The notes beneath the pieces were generated by a model. It ran no database searches, was not told the origin of the DNA, and saw only the letters and a list, made by a program, of their open reading frames with translations. Shown in pieces: positions 1-11,850 of a stretch of 64,000 nt of DNA. Positions within the stretch are counted from its first letter, which is position 1. The number at the start of each line of letters is the position of its first letter. The stretch spans positions 11,656,001 through 11,720,000 of the forward strand of contig OZ234494.1 of NCBI GenBank assembly GCA_965153455.1, written 5' to 3'. This stretch comes from Sphagnum compactum. Lineage: Eukaryota; Bryophyta; Sphagnopsida; Sphagnales. A program made the position numbers and the translations under genes.

Positions 1-330
1 ACCCTTCAGATCTTGGGTTGGAACCTTTGTATTCTTTTGGCAATAAGTTGCTTTAGGACCATGGCATTGAACACTTTCCCTAACAATTAAAAGTAGGCTT
101 TGGCAACCTTGTCGTGCCTCTCTTTTGATTGAAAATCCTTTAGAAGCCTTTTCATTAACCACCACGCTAACATTGGCTCCTAAGAAAAGTAATTTTGTCA
201 TGTTCATAAAAACTTTGTTAGAATTTCAAGCTTTTCCATGCAACCAAATAAGAAGTTCCAATCCACCTTGTCAAATGCTTTGGAAAAATTCAGTTTAAGG
301 ACTATTATTAATTGCTTGGTTTTCTTAGTC
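1..330 (-). mobile_element. LINE reverse-transcriptase fragment (degraded, cut by window edge)
   Basis: Minus-strand translation gives stretches typical of plant non-LTR retrotransposon reverse transcriptase: LKLNFSKAFDKVDWNFLF near 245-300 (the F-x-KAFD-x-V-x-W block), then in a second frame NEKASKGFSIKREARQGC near 100-155 (the RQGC block that precedes the palm), then GKVFNAMVLKQL near 35-80. Moving between these blocks needs frame changes, and TGA stops occur near 190-200, so the copy is dead. The catalytic YxDD block would lie left of the window and is not seen. In an intact element this protein copies element RNA into DNA at a nicked target. Confidence 0.8.
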
Positions 331-2090
331 CATGAAATTGTTTAATGGGTTAAGAGAATATTTTTTAGGATATGCTTGAGTGATAGCAATGTTGATTGAT
401 CTTGAACTTTCTCCTTGGCCATTGCACCCATAGTTGAAAATAACTCATCCTTAGCTATGGGTTTGGTTAGCTATTGCTTTGTGTTTTTAAGGACTTTGTT
501 TTTCAAGTTCCCAATAAACATGTTATGGGTTTCTTGAAGGATCTCATCACCCTCTCATTTGGTGTATAATTTATGGTGATTTGATGTTAAGTCAGAGTTA
601 AATGAAAATCTAAGTGACATCCTAGGTGGCACACAATGTTAAATAGGTGATAATTTGATGTTAAGTGAATGTTAACTTAACATAAAATTTTCATAATAAG
701 TAGGTTTAAGTCTTAAATGACTAACATGATGTTAGAGGACTCTAACACTAAAATCCCTAACACCAAGTGTGAACACACATTTAAAGTAATATTTTTTGCA
801 TCACTTTTTAAACTTAAATGGGGAGGAGACAATTAAACTAAACCTAGTATTCTTTCAAACCTTGCTTCAAATATTTATGTACTAGTGACATTTTGGTTAT
901 CCATGACTAGAATTTTAAGAAGTCTTTTAAGATGAAAAATAAATAAATAAGCAACTTCATAACAACAATTTTGGGGCAGGTATAGTTTTTAAAAAGTATT
1001 TTCTAATATAGAAAAATTGGCATTGTTTCCCCCAATAAATGAAAAGATAGTCAAATTTAAACTAGGAAAACGAAAAAAAACCCTTTTGCTAGAAAAATGA
1101 CACAATTTGTTGAAAAAAAAGACTCCTTCTACTTCTCAGTATTTTAAATTATTTGAAATAATGTTTTATAGACTTTGAATATTCACCTTTCAATCTTGGA
1201 TGAATTAATGTTTTTTGCCCACATGTATTCGCCACTTTCCCATTAAAGGAAATGGCTACCCATATATAGGTATCAAAATTAATACCTGCCTATCAATTTT
1301 TCAAAAAAAAATTTAATTTTTTTGTGTCATGTTGCCACATTGGTAATCATCCATAAGGAGATTAAGCCATGTTTGGCTATAGACTAGCTATGAAATTATA
1401 AATTTATTAAAATAATTTTATATGTTGGCTACTTGCTTGTGAAGAAACATGGTGATTTCTTTTCGTTTATTTATAAAAAGAGGGAATATTTGACAAAATA
1501 TTATTTTTTGAAATTTTTTGGCCAATTGGCAAAAATCAGCCAAAAAGTAAAAATTCTGCTGCCTATGAGATTTGATTTCCATTGCAGGATTTTTGTAAGT
1601 TAATTTTTTATCCCAGTTATTCAAATGTTTGCATCAATTTGATTTCCTTGGCTCCATTGCTGAAAACAACACATTCTATAAATCTCGTCCATTGAACTCT
1701 CCATTTTGATGCCATCAAGTTGGATGAATCCGCCAATGAGAAAATGTGTCATGTCCACACACCATCCATCCATGGTGGGTGCTCGTTCACTCTGGCGGCC
1801 ACACAACAACAAAACACTTTCATCCACCTTGGCATAATGGTACATCATTTTTGGTTTAATTTAATTTATCAATATAGAATTTGGGTTAGTTTCCAAGTGA
1901 ACCTTTGTGATCCAAATCAAGGACCCATTGTTTTTGTGTTCCAAATTGTGAAAAATCCCTCTCAATGAAAAACTCTTGCCAAAATTTCTTTAATTCCTTA
2001 GAGAAAATAATATGTCAACTCACTTATAAATCTTGAAACCAAAACACACAAAGATGGGGAATTTATTTTGCTCAAAAATAAAATTTCTTT
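331..2090. other. AT-rich intergenic DNA, no gene recognised
   Basis: Open frames here are short and have no recognisable motif. The words TGATGTTAAGT and TTAACATAA recur at about 580-780. Similar words return near 36050-36220, partly in inverse orientation, so a dispersed repeat is likely. The part just after 330 may be further LINE sequence too decayed to read. Confidence 0.5.
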
Positions 2091-2093
2091 TGA

Positions 2094-2123
2094 AGAGAGA
2101 GAGAGAGAGAGAGGGAGGGAGAG
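2094..2123. repeat. (GA)n microsatellite
   Basis: An uninterrupted GA run that passes into GGGAGGGAGAG. No gene is attached to it. Confidence 0.9.
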
Positions 2124-2319
2124 TTGTAGGGGAGATTCCCATACGAGTGCATTCTCTTGATGGAGGGGCATCCAAGGGTGTAACTTCTCTTTTGTGCATG
2201 TGTGTTGAAGTGTCCAAAGTTTGGTGATGGGTCAATCAAAGTGGCCTCTTAAAAAGACAAAACAAAAAAGAAAAAGAAAAAGAAACAAAAATGAAAAGAA
2301 ACTTTCAAATCCAACAGAA

Positions 2320-2590
2320 TAAATTAACACAAATCACAGTAGGTACCTAAGCTCTTGAAAAAGCTTAGGCCAAAAATGATGATGAATAAAATTAGGAATG
2401 AAAATTATAAATTAATACAAATCACAATAGGTAACCTAAGCTCTTGAAAAAGCTTAGGCCAAAAATGACGATGAATACAATTAGGAATGAAAATTATAAC
2501 TTAATACAAATCACAATAGATACCTAAGCTCTTGAAAAAGCTTAGGCCAAAAGTGACTATGAATAAGATTTAAGAATGAAAATTATACTC
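2320..2590. repeat. 89-bp tandem repeat, three copies
   Basis: Copies start near 2320, 2408 and 2497. Each has an AAATCACA block, then TACCTAAGCTCTTGAAAAAG and CTTAGGCC, then AATGANNATGAAT. The TAAGCT...AGCTTA words within each copy form a short hairpin. Copies differ at few positions, so the array is fairly young. Confidence 0.9.
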
Positions 2591-4174
2591 AAATGACGAG
2601 GTGGGACAACATGTGTCTAAGATGCACCCAAGAATGTGCACCCATGACGTTTTGCAATAGCACCAATTTATCCCATTTATTTATTTTTTCAAAAATGTGT
2701 TCTTGTATTGTATATAAGTGAGCTAAAGTGAAAAGCTTTCACAATTACCATATTGATAAATAATAGCTTTTATTTAAAGAGTATTAAATTTTATTTATTT
2801 TTGGTGAAGAGTCATTCAAAGTGACCCATTGCAACAGAAAAAAAAAAGCAATTGAACTTTGGAATGCACCCATAACTAATTATTATGGATTGTAAATAAA
2901 TATGATCATTAAGGATATATATGACTATTTACATTTACACAACATTGGTTCTTATGCTTGTGAAGAAGGAATAACAACAACTAAGTTGTTGGGATCTATT
3001 GCAGCTTTTCTTCTTACCCAATCTCTCTCTCTCTACAAATTCTTGCCATTGATAAAATTCATGTGCATTTATGACAAGAATTTGCAAGAATTATTCCTTA
3101 GTTTTTGGATTTTTCTGACAGCTTTGAATTTTGATATGAAGTGTTTTGTATGAACTTTTTTTTTGTTGCTTCCGGGTTTCTGAAGATTTTGCAGCTTGTT
3201 TGATGGTGGTGGTCTTCCTGGATCACACTTGGGGATGTTTTTATTGGTGTTGTTTCATCACCCCCACAAGCTCACAACTAAGCTCTGAATTCTTGAGCTA
3301 TGATTGTGTTGCAGGAGGTTGGAACCCTTTTTTTTTGGTCTTCAAGCCATGTATGTGGAGGCCTGCTGTGACAATTGCAACTGGAAATCAGGATTATAGT
3401 TACAGTAGTGTCTTTGGTCTAATCCAGGTGGGAGCTTGAGAAGTAGGAGTAGAGGAAGCTGCTGTGCAATCATGTACCTGAGACAGAGAAAGTGATGAAA
3501 AATCCAAACTGCTGCTGAAGGGAGAAGTCACTAGGAGAGATTTGCAGCAAATTATCAAGGAGCATTGATCAAGGTCTGCTGCAATGGCAGGAAGTGAATG
3601 TTTTCACAAATTCTCAGATAGACTGTTACATACCATTTTTCTACCCCCACTGTTGGCAGGGAGTTGATGAAGTCAGTGAGGAGTCATTGCAAGCTAGTCA
3701 TTTGATGATGAAGGTGAAGATCTGATTACATTGTGAGTTTTGACGCTCATAACGGTCTGTACCACTGTTGAACACCTGGGGTTCAAATGTGTTCATTTGA
3801 ACTCTTCCTCATTTATGAAAGGATACCCTCTGATTTTCCATTGTTGGATGATGGTCTGCCATGTTCTGGGATCAATTTGAGATACATTCAGTTTAGAATC
3901 CAAATGTGTAGATTTTCTGATCCTTAAAATTAGAAAAAGCTCAACAGAATGGATTTTACACTACTTGAGTAATGTTGGTTCTGAAAAAAAAGTATTGACT
4001 ACCTTCTATATGGAAGTCACCCCCATAATCCATGATCTGTTTCTGAAACTGCGATCCAAGATCTGTTTCAATGTTTCTGGCACAATGCACATGTTGTCTA
4101 TGGCTGTGTACTGGATGTTTTCCTTTCAAAATGGAGGTACTGATGAGCTGAAAAATTGGTTGCAATAGCAGGCA
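2591..4174. other. Upstream flank of the DnaJ relic, no clear exon
   Basis: No exon could be assigned. A plus-strand open frame at 3146-3439 (about 97 codons) ends at a CAG/GTGGGA step that could be a donor, with a TTGCAG acceptor-like site near 3310. Its product matches nothing I recognise. Composition and splice-like sites suggest this is the 5' part of the decayed gene at 4175-6700. Confidence 0.35.
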
Positions 4175-6700
4175 ATGGCAGTGACAATTGTGTTGGTTCT
4201 CGGTTATACTCCTGCTATTGTGTTGATTGCAGTCTTTAGCATTGGGGTGCTTGGCTGTATGGTAGCTTCTGGATGATGGCAGCAATTGTTTTAGTCAGAG
4301 GTGCTTCCTTCCTCACACGCCCAAAATCTTCTATGGGTATCAATGTGGTTCCTGACATCAGCATGATGAGGCTGCTTTTTAAGTCCTCCCATAATGTGGT
4401 TGAAGGCCTTATTGGCTCACTGCAAATGTTTCTTTCTGTCATTTTTCTCTGGTGCAACATCTGATCTGTATGTATTCTTCTGATACTGGGCTGGTGGTTA
4501 GGAGCTTTCCAATGTGCTAGTTCAAATTTCACCTGTAGCAGTATTGTGATCTGCTGCACTTATGCTTTGAGGAGGAGGAGATGTGATGTGACAAGCAAGA
4601 AATGCTGCACAAGAAGCCCATGGACAGCTTCTGTTTGCTTACAATTAACCTTTCTGTTCTCAAATGAGAGGTATCAGAAGAAGGTGCGGCACTCCTTGTC
4701 AAGTTCTTTGACATTACTTCCATCGAACTTGATAGCAGCAGACCTTGAATTTCATACACAATATCCTTCCAGTGCAGGGATTGCTCAAATAGTACTCTGA
4801 TGGCTCATTCATGTGGAGCTAGATGGGGTGTGCATTTGCAGTTGACTTTTCTATTGCTTGTTCCCTAGATATCATCATAGGCTGAATTGCAAACCACAAT
4901 GGACATGTATGTCAGACAATTCTGGTCTATCTTTGTACTGCATATGCCAAATGATGACTCATTCTCGAGAGTGACATGGGGCTTTTGTGTTTGCAGCTGA
5001 CTTGCTATTTTCTTACTGCCTAGATATCATAGGCTGGTATGTTAAACTGCAAGGGACATGGCAGGCAATGGTGGTGTCATCCTGACAAAAATGGTGGAAA
5101 TAGGAAAGCAGAAGAGGCCTTCAAGAGATTGCAAAATGCGTATGAGGTATCCTGCAAACACTTGTACCTATTGGGACTCGCATTTCTCATCATGTAAAAG
5201 TACATTAGTCTGTGGTCAATAAGTTGATGCAAGGTTTTAACAATCAACAAAGCAAGAGACCTTTCTCTGTGGCAGAATGTATCCCCCCTTTTTGGGTCTT
5301 CATGATGGAGTATGTGGAGACAAATGTACTAAGATTGTTCAGTCTTCAGATAAATCTGGGGATGTTTGCAGAACAAGGTGTTGCTGGATGCAACCAAACA
5401 GAGGTGTTATGATGATAGAGCTGTGACGGCAAGAAGTTCTAAAAATTTTCCATCAACATCACCACATTGTTCATATGGTATGCATTATTCTTGTGTGCCA
5501 CTGTCAAATTCCAGTGTGATTTAGAAGGTATATTACAACCCAAGCTCTTGAAAGAAATTGCTTCATCCACTAAGCAGATCAAGTCCACTGTTCTGGGGTG
5601 TTTGTTCCTGTGCAGAAATGTGTAGATTGTTTGTCAATGAACTTTTTGATCAAAACACATGTCAAAAATTGTGCAGAGTGGCAGAGGTGGATCTCCTCAA
5701 CATAGCTGTCAACACTCAGAAGATGAAGGCAATGACGACATTCCAGCTGATTCTTGTAGGATCTTGTGTCAGGTGTGTGGAGATAGCCACTTGTGGATAT
5801 CTACTGACAGGAATAAGCTTCAAGCAAGGTAGTGTCAAGTGAGCTTCTTTTGTGCTTGAAAAGATTTCTAAAGAAGTGTGCTACAATGTAGAAAATTCTA
5901 CAATGGGTTTTTGTTATATGAGCTTCCCCATTGCTTCTGGGAATGAAAGAGAACTCAGCATGCAGAGTTTTTGTTGTTTTGTCTCCCCAAAATTGAGCAG
6001 ATTAAATCCCTGTCTAAACCCACTGTCAGGAATCAAAGTACTCAGTGAGGAGTAATGGTACCTAGTCAATGCCTGTCAATGCCGCTGCTGATGGTCTGAT
6101 ATGTTGTGAGTAGTGCTCACAAGGTTAAGACCACATTCAATTTTGTTTTGGTTGGGCTGGCACTGCTGGAATGGCTACTTTCAAAGTTTTACTTTGTGGA
6201 AATTTTCTCTGCAATCCCATGGAGATGCAATAAGAGGTTCAAAGTTCTGACAATATTGAACTCTTGTTGTTTGTGCAAGAGTGCCAAGACTACCACCAAG
6301 CAAAAGACAGTAATGGTTGGGTAGAGCAATCTGGCCAGTCTTTCTTCTTTGGTATTTTTCAGAAGGTAATTGAGTTGTGCTCATTTTTCTCTACAATGCA
6401 ACTTGTCATTATGTGGCAACCCATCTTCATTATGGGCATGTAGCAGTCCCATCTCTTGTTGTGGGCACTCTCAATAACGACACTGCCATGCTTTAAAAAG
6501 GCTCAAAAGTCCTTGGATTTGAATATGTTTGGGTACTGTAGGTGGAATCTCCTCACACATTTGCTTGTGCCAATGGCATGGTGTACAATATTATTGAGTG
6601 TGTGCATTGTCAGGTGTGTCATTCTTGCAGAAAACTCTACCTCCATGCTGCTGGGGATCATCATGTGTCTCTAAAACCCACGGGTGCTTGGGCCATCTGA
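4175..6700 (+). pseudogene. Relic of a membrane-anchored DnaJ (J-domain) protein gene with zinc ribbon
   Basis: Five coding pieces follow the order of a plant family of membrane DnaJ proteins (Arabidopsis members include At1g79030, recalled, not searched). (1) 4175-4383: hydrophobic GYTPAIVLIAVFSIGVLG, then YGSFWMMAAIVLV after a frame change at 4256-4257. (2) 5065-5146: J-domain end with HPDKNGG and KAEEAFKRLQNAYE, a CAG acceptor and a GT donor; an extra T at 5077 breaks the frame just before HPD. (3) 5677-5828: CQVCGDSHLWISTDR, acceptor GTGCAG, donor AAG/GTAGTG. (4) about 6269-6365: ECQDYHQAKDSNGWVEQSG ending FQK at AAG/GTAATT; the expected acceptor AG is TT (6267-6268) and the first Cys of this CxxC is Val. 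(5) 6542-6700: VESPHTFACANGMVYN to a TGA stop. Introns remain, so this is a decayed genomic copy, not a retrocopy. The J-domain start and N terminus were not found. Confidence 0.72.
4815..5065. repeat. Local direct duplication inside the DnaJ relic
   Basis: A block with TTTGCAG(T/C)TGACTT, then CCTAGATATCAT, AGGCTG and GGACATG appears near 4830-4910 and again near 4994-5062, about 165 bp apart. The second copy runs into the acceptor of the J-domain exon, so an intron end was duplicated. Confidence 0.7.
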
Positions 6701-6959
6701 GGTCCTTGAAACTTTCTGTGGGCATATCTTGAAGTTCATAGAAATCTACAAGATTTTGAGCCCTTGAATTAGGCCTTGTACCTGCTTCATACAGTTGTTG
6801 GAAGCTCTCAATCTGAGTCCTTTTTAGTCAGCATCCTAACCATCAGTTTTCAATCCTGTTGAATACAAGGTTTGAAATGCCCAGCAAATACACATAAGCC
6901 CACTTTTCATGTATGTACCTTTGGAAATGGAAGGAGTTCAACTCATGGGAGCAATAGGA

Positions 6960-7560
6960 CTACCAAGGCTTAGTGCACATGACTTGATGCTAGATGGTTT
7001 TTTGTTTACAAATTAGATAAGAATATGATTGAGGGCAAAGGTTCGCTTCTTGGTGCAAACAATCAAAAAATTCCATGGCAAGGGGAAGCATCCATTGGGT
7101 GTCGATCATGGTAAAGTCCTTTTGTTTGAGCTACCACTGTTGTAGTGACCCCATGAAATGAAGCAACACACAAAACCAAATTTGCTTAAATGGGATCAGC
7201 AATGATACCATGGTCAAGGTGCGAATGCCATTAGTTGATAACATGATGTCAACATGTCAATAAGAAAATAAAAGGAGGGTATCCAAAATATTTTGGTTTG
7301 CTCACGCATAACATGAAACCTTGTATCCCTCATAATAGAAGCAAAGGCATCCCAAATGACATCATTAAATGCAATCCTTTCCCCATCATGAAAACAATGA
7401 AGAAGGTGAGTCTTCTCTAGATCTAAAGGTTGCTCACAAATGCAATGAATCAACCCAAGAGATATAGGATGAGGGATGGTCAACTTGGTGCACAACACAA
7501 GGGAGAAAACATCCAAGGCCAAATGGAAAGAAAGAGTGATTGGGTGAACAAAAAGCCATG
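6960..7560 (-). mobile_element. C-terminal fragment of a LINE-type retrotransposon ORF
   Basis: A 131-codon minus-strand frame (7214-7609) contains CEQPLDLEKTHLLHCFHDGE and DAFASIMRDTRFHVMREQ. It resembles the cysteine/histidine-containing C-terminal region of plant LINE polyproteins downstream of the reverse transcriptase. In other frames the likeness continues downstream: LYHDRHPMDASP near 7090-7125, then LAMEFFDCLHQEANLC near 7020-7080. Two frame changes are needed, so it is non-functional. It may or may not belong to the same family as the fragment at 1-330; the two do not overlap in content. Confidence 0.6.
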
Positions 7561-7609
7561 CACTCACCCTTGGGGCCCATTGGTTTGTTTGTGCACCAAT
7601 TTGATTCAA

Positions 7610-9640
7610 TTTGCATTACCTACCATTTTTTTTTATTTGTGTATATTGACTTTTCCTTAAACTCAACTTAAAGAGTTTTTCCTAATCTTATTTTGAAGCT
7701 CTCAAACATTTTTATTTGTGAAAGCTAAATAATGCACCATTGCAAAATCAAGATTTAACAAGATTCTTTATCATTCAATATCATTTGACAAACCTAAAGG
7801 TGTGTCATTTATGTTTTAACATTGTTTCTTTTGTTTCATGTTTCTAATGGAAATTTTATATGAATATTTTATTGCACATTTTTCTCGCTTGTTTTAAATT
7901 ACCATTAATATGTGGTTGGATTTAGGTTCAACTATGTTTTGGTTATCATTTGTCCTTGTTCTTGTGCACATTGGGATGTTTTTTGGTCATGATAGTTTTC
8001 AAAGGTCAATGATATATATTTTTTAGATTGAAAATTTGCAACTTGGAGCATGTTCCTTGATTCCTTGCAATTGAAACTGAGGGTTGAAAGCTTTGGGATG
8101 AACAAGACAAAATGACACTTCACATTTATTTCTCAATCACTTCAATTGCACAAACAAATATAGGGGTCATTAGTTCATTGTGAACTCCTCATGGGTTCAC
8201 TTGGATTCACCACATAGCCCAATTCCTACATGAGGTATCACTTTCTCTATAGTATACTTTGTATTTCACCATGGCATTACATCCCAATGGCATTTTCTTA
8301 AAATCCCAAAATTGCATTTCTCAAAAATTAGGATTTTGAAAGTCTACAACTATCATGAAACATGTATGTTTTCAACATTTGAATGCACTATCTTCCTCTT
8401 GGTGCTTGAATGTTGAATTAATTTTTCTTGCTAACTATGTTTGTTAACTGATACAATTGGTGGCAATTTTGGACTATACAATAACACAATTATGAAAATT
8501 TGAAATATGTTCATTAACTCTTTGTGACTAGGGAAAAAGGGTAAAAACTTCAAGATGACTAGGATCAATTGATGCACTTGACATATAAGTCTTATTCTTT
8601 TCAATTACATATATTAGGTTAAGAAGATATTTATTCCAATTGGAATCAAAATTGAATCATATCTTCATCATGTATGGATTCACATTGCTTTCACCATAGC
8701 CTAGACCACTACAAAAAAGATTACTTTGAACATTGTGGTATATTATGTAAGTCTTGGTGAAGATTACATGGAAATGACAAAAATTCTTAGGACTTCCAAA
8801 AGCCTTTTATGAAATTGGCACATTTTAGTGTTTCATGACTTTGAAGTTTTGAGAAATACAAAATCCAATTACAACATGCAAGACCAAATATGTATAGCCT
8901 TGTTGAAAGCTTTTCAAAGCCATGGCAAGTTCTTCAATTAGGATTCAGTTCCCCTTCCAAATTATGTTAAGAGTGGGGTAAAAGCATAATTAGGTCGATA
9001 GCTTGGACTTACAAAGTTGTAATTTTTTTGAATTGCAAATGAATTAAAAATGTAAAGTCATTTCAACATTTAGATTTTCAATTTTAATTGTCCATGTTGC
9101 AATAGACTTTAGTGAAAATCATATAAGAAAATAGATGAGTTATAAGAAAAGAATAAACTCATAATGGACTTTTGAAATGATGATATTGTGTTTGTCGTAT
9201 ATAAAAAATGAAAAATGTGAATTAAAAAAATTGTCATAGTAGTGTTAAAAATAAAATAAAATTCACCATCCAATGAAAAATTTAAGAAGAAGATGCATTG
9301 AAACTTTTTTAATACAAGAAAATTTCATTTTGAAAAACTTAAAATAATGTGATTTTCATCATTTCTTTCTTCCCTATTTCACATTGAAATCTCAAATCTT
9401 TCAAATGAGCTTTTTTAATCAGACGTCTAAAGATATTTATAGGATGATTTATAAATATTTGTGACAAAAAAAAGAAGATAATTTTTATAATTTTAATTAA
9501 TGTAAGGTGTGAAAATTTCAAAATATTAAAAATGAGCCATCTAACCATGCTTTTACCCAGTAAAATACATTATTTAAAAAAAGTTCAGTTTTGATTCTCT
9601 AAACCCTCATAATTATTAGAAAACAATTCATTTATGGGAA
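7610..9640. other. AT-rich intergenic DNA, no gene
   Basis: Long A/T-rich stretch without a convincing frame on either strand. A CACTACAAAAAA word at about 8707 resembles a CACTA-transposon terminus, but no matching inverted end was found nearby. Confidence 0.5.
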
Positions 9641-9689
9641 TGCAAAGCTATTGATTTACAGTTTAGGTAACTCTGGCCTAGGTAGGCTT

Positions 9690-9865
9690 CCTCTGGCAAT
9701 AGGCTTACCCCTCAGCACCAGGGTAAGTCATTGTCCTCACTCCTCACATAGCATGAGGAGAAAGGGGTCTAGTTGGGATTTGAACTCCCAACCACCAACT
9801 TTGCAGCCAAAAACCTCAGCTACCAGGGTATCTCACTGGTCCTCAAGGCACACACCCTTTTGAAG
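9690..9865 (-). repeat. tRNA-like repeat, probably a SINE
   Basis: Read on the minus strand, a segment beginning near 9850 contains GGTAGCTGAGG-like and GGGAGTTCAAATCCC (about 9774-9788) words. These approximate the A and B boxes of an RNA polymerase III promoter at tRNA-like spacing. Downstream it runs into CCCCTTTCTCC and a GTGAGGA-rich tail. It does not fold into a complete tRNA that I can confirm, so a tRNA-derived SINE is the more likely reading. Confidence 0.45.
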
Positions 9866-10314
9866 TAAGGTCCTAGACCTAACCTTTAACCTCATGGATG
9901 ATAAAGGTTGTCTAGACTAATGGATGCCACCTATTTCTAATGGAGGATAAAGGCCAATGTTTCGCATGGGAATGAATGTTTCCAACATCATCATCATATC
10001 AAACTTTACCATAGCAGCTTAACACAAGATTTGGAGGGATCATATTTAAAGCAAATTTACATGGTTCTTCATGATACATATATTGGATATATGATAAGTC
10101 TATCTTGTGTGGAGATACTCAAATATGCTCTTTTTTTTGGGTTTGCAAAGAACCCATCTTTGTCATCCCAACTACCATCAAGAGCAAGATCACGGAGGAG
10201 CTTCTAGAAAGTGTTGCTAGCCTTAGAAATGCAAAAACTGGCTGACAATGGAGAGTCATGTATATAAACCACGTACATATTACCTAGTGTCTTTGTGAGG
10301 ATTAATATTGGCTA
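9866..10314. other. Intergenic, nothing recognised
   Basis: No open frame of note and no clear repeat. It separates the tRNA-like repeat from the 64-bp tandem array. Confidence 0.4.
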
Positions 10315-10512
10315 ATGAGAGTCTAGCCATGCATTGCAAAATCCAAGGATTATGTACTTTAAAAACATACTTGTGGTTTATGAGAGTCTAGCCATGCATT
10401 GCAAAATCCAAGGATTATGTACTTAAAAAACATACTTGTGGTTTATATGAGTCTAGCCATGCATTGCAAAATCCAAGGATTATGTACTTAAAAAACATAC
10501 TTGTGGTTTATC
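10315..10512. repeat. ~64-bp tandem repeat, three copies
   Basis: Copies starting near 10315, 10380 and 10445 share GAGTCTAGCCATGCATTGCA, then AATCCAAGGATTATGTACTT and a CATACTTGTGGTTTAT tail. Identity is nearly complete, apart from an AG deletion in the third copy, so the array is recent. Confidence 0.92.
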
Positions 10513-10979
10513 ACAAGTTGTGTTGAGCCATTTTTAGGTAAATTCTTCTTTAATATTTTTTTTGGGGCGTCTTGGTCTTCACTTGTGTGTAAGAGACCTA
10601 CCAAAATCTAGTGTGACCACCTTTTTCAATCTTTGGACTCAACAGTTGGCTTCCATTTTCACAAGAAGGAAGGTGACTTCTTCTCCTCTGTTGTCTTTGC
10701 ACAAGAGTAAGAGACTGACCCCCAATTTGAGTCTTGTGAAGCAAAACTGACCCATCCCAAGATCCATTTTTCCAAAGGGCTGGTTAGGGATTCAAAAGCC
10801 CCTGAGCTCAAATGGATTTTGGGGGAAGCCCAGTTTAGTTCTTAGACCATGCAAAAATTGCACATTCCCCCCCAAAAAAAAAGAAAAAAAGAAAAAAAAG
10901 TATTGGGTTGGTAATGGGACTTGTTGATTGGCCTACACAAAATGCTTCAAACTTTGGATACTCTCATTGGAGTCTCAAG

Positions 10980-11350
10980 ATAGAACTGGTCTAGCTTTCC
11001 CATATTCCCAACAAATGTAGGCTAAATGAGTAGAACTTTGGGCAAGGAACATGGGACTAAAAGTGGGGCAATTGGGAACAACATGAAAGGGATATGGGAA
11101 CTTTGGGAACAACATGGAAAACATGTGACAAAACATATGGGATTTGTAATTAAGAAAGGCATTTAAAGACACATGGGAATTGTGGGGGGACATACCACAA
11201 TTGGTATAGTATTTCACATTTGGCAAAAACATATGAGGTTAAAAACCAAGGAACACGTGTGAGAGAGACACATGGGAACTGTGGGAACAACATAAGAAAC
11301 ATTTGACAAAGCTTATGGGATGAAATAAAAAAGAACATATGAGGGAAAAG
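10980..11350. repeat. Diverged ~180-bp repeat, two copies
   Basis: The block TGGGAAC(T/-)TTGGGAACAACAT followed by GACAAA and TATGGGAT occurs near 11093 and again near 11274. A weaker GGGAACAACATG occurs near 11070. No coding content. Confidence 0.6.
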
Positions 11351-11587
11351 TTTGGAACATCATTGAGAAAACCATTGGGAAAGTTATAGGGACCATTCAG
11401 CAAAACCCTGAACCCAAAAAGAAGGGAAAAAAACTGGGCCTGTTGTTGTTCTACTCATACTGGCTCATCTCATTGGATGCCAAGAAAAAAAAATATTTTC
11501 CCTAACATTATTGTTAGGGAAACAACTTTTTGCCTAGGGGAGTTTGATAGGTGGTACCTACTATGGAGACTATCCATAATCTTGTGC

Positions 11588-11850
11588 ATTTTTTTTAGGA
11601 AAATTTTAAATTCACACCTTTTTGGGTTAAATTCACACCCTTTCTTGTGACAAGTCTCACTTTGAATATGTGGAAGGACGCAAGTGTGGGGTCTGTGGTC
11701 AATCAGGGCACAACTCGAGAACTTGCCCGCAGAAGTAATTGAACTGATAAAGGAACATACTCTTAAAGTTTAATCTGCATAAAATCGGATGCGCGAAGGG
11801 TGTGAATTTAACCAAAAAAGGTGTGAATTAAAAATTTTCCTATTTTTATT
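11588..11850. mobile_element. MULE-like miniature element (245 bp) with 9-bp target duplication
   Basis: Inverted ends of about 46-48 bp: left from 11597 (AGGAAAATTTTAAATTCACA onward), right ending at 11841, the reverse complement with only a few mismatches. Flanking 9-mers ATTTTTTTT (11588-11596) and ATTTTTATT (11842-11850) match at 8 of 9, as expected for Mutator-type insertion, although their low complexity weakens this. Between the ends is a short plus-strand reading frame with a CCHC zinc knuckle (next entry). Mutator-like transposases carry such a knuckle, so the element looks like an internally deleted MULE that kept the end of its transposase gene. Confidence 0.75.
11650..11738 (+). 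pseudogene. Transposase C-terminal zinc-knuckle fragment (CCHC)
   Basis: A 28-codon stretch reads GRKCGVCGQSGHNSRTCPQK and then stops (TAA 11736-11738). This is a C-x2-C-x4-H-x4-C knuckle right at the C terminus. All four metal ligands are present. It lies wholly between the inverted ends of the 245-bp element. There is no start codon or upstream domain, so it is a remnant. The knuckle plus Mutator-type ends favours a MULE transposase origin over a retroviral gag origin. Confidence 0.7.

Noticed and set aside
4529-4800. Overlapping frames on both strands near 4.5-4.8 kb as separate genes
   Set aside because: They lie between recognised blocks of the DnaJ relic and have no independent motif, so they are probably decayed intron or exon.
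8705-8720. CACTACAAAAAA word as a CACTA-transposon end
   Set aside because: No inverted partner or 3-bp duplication could be found.
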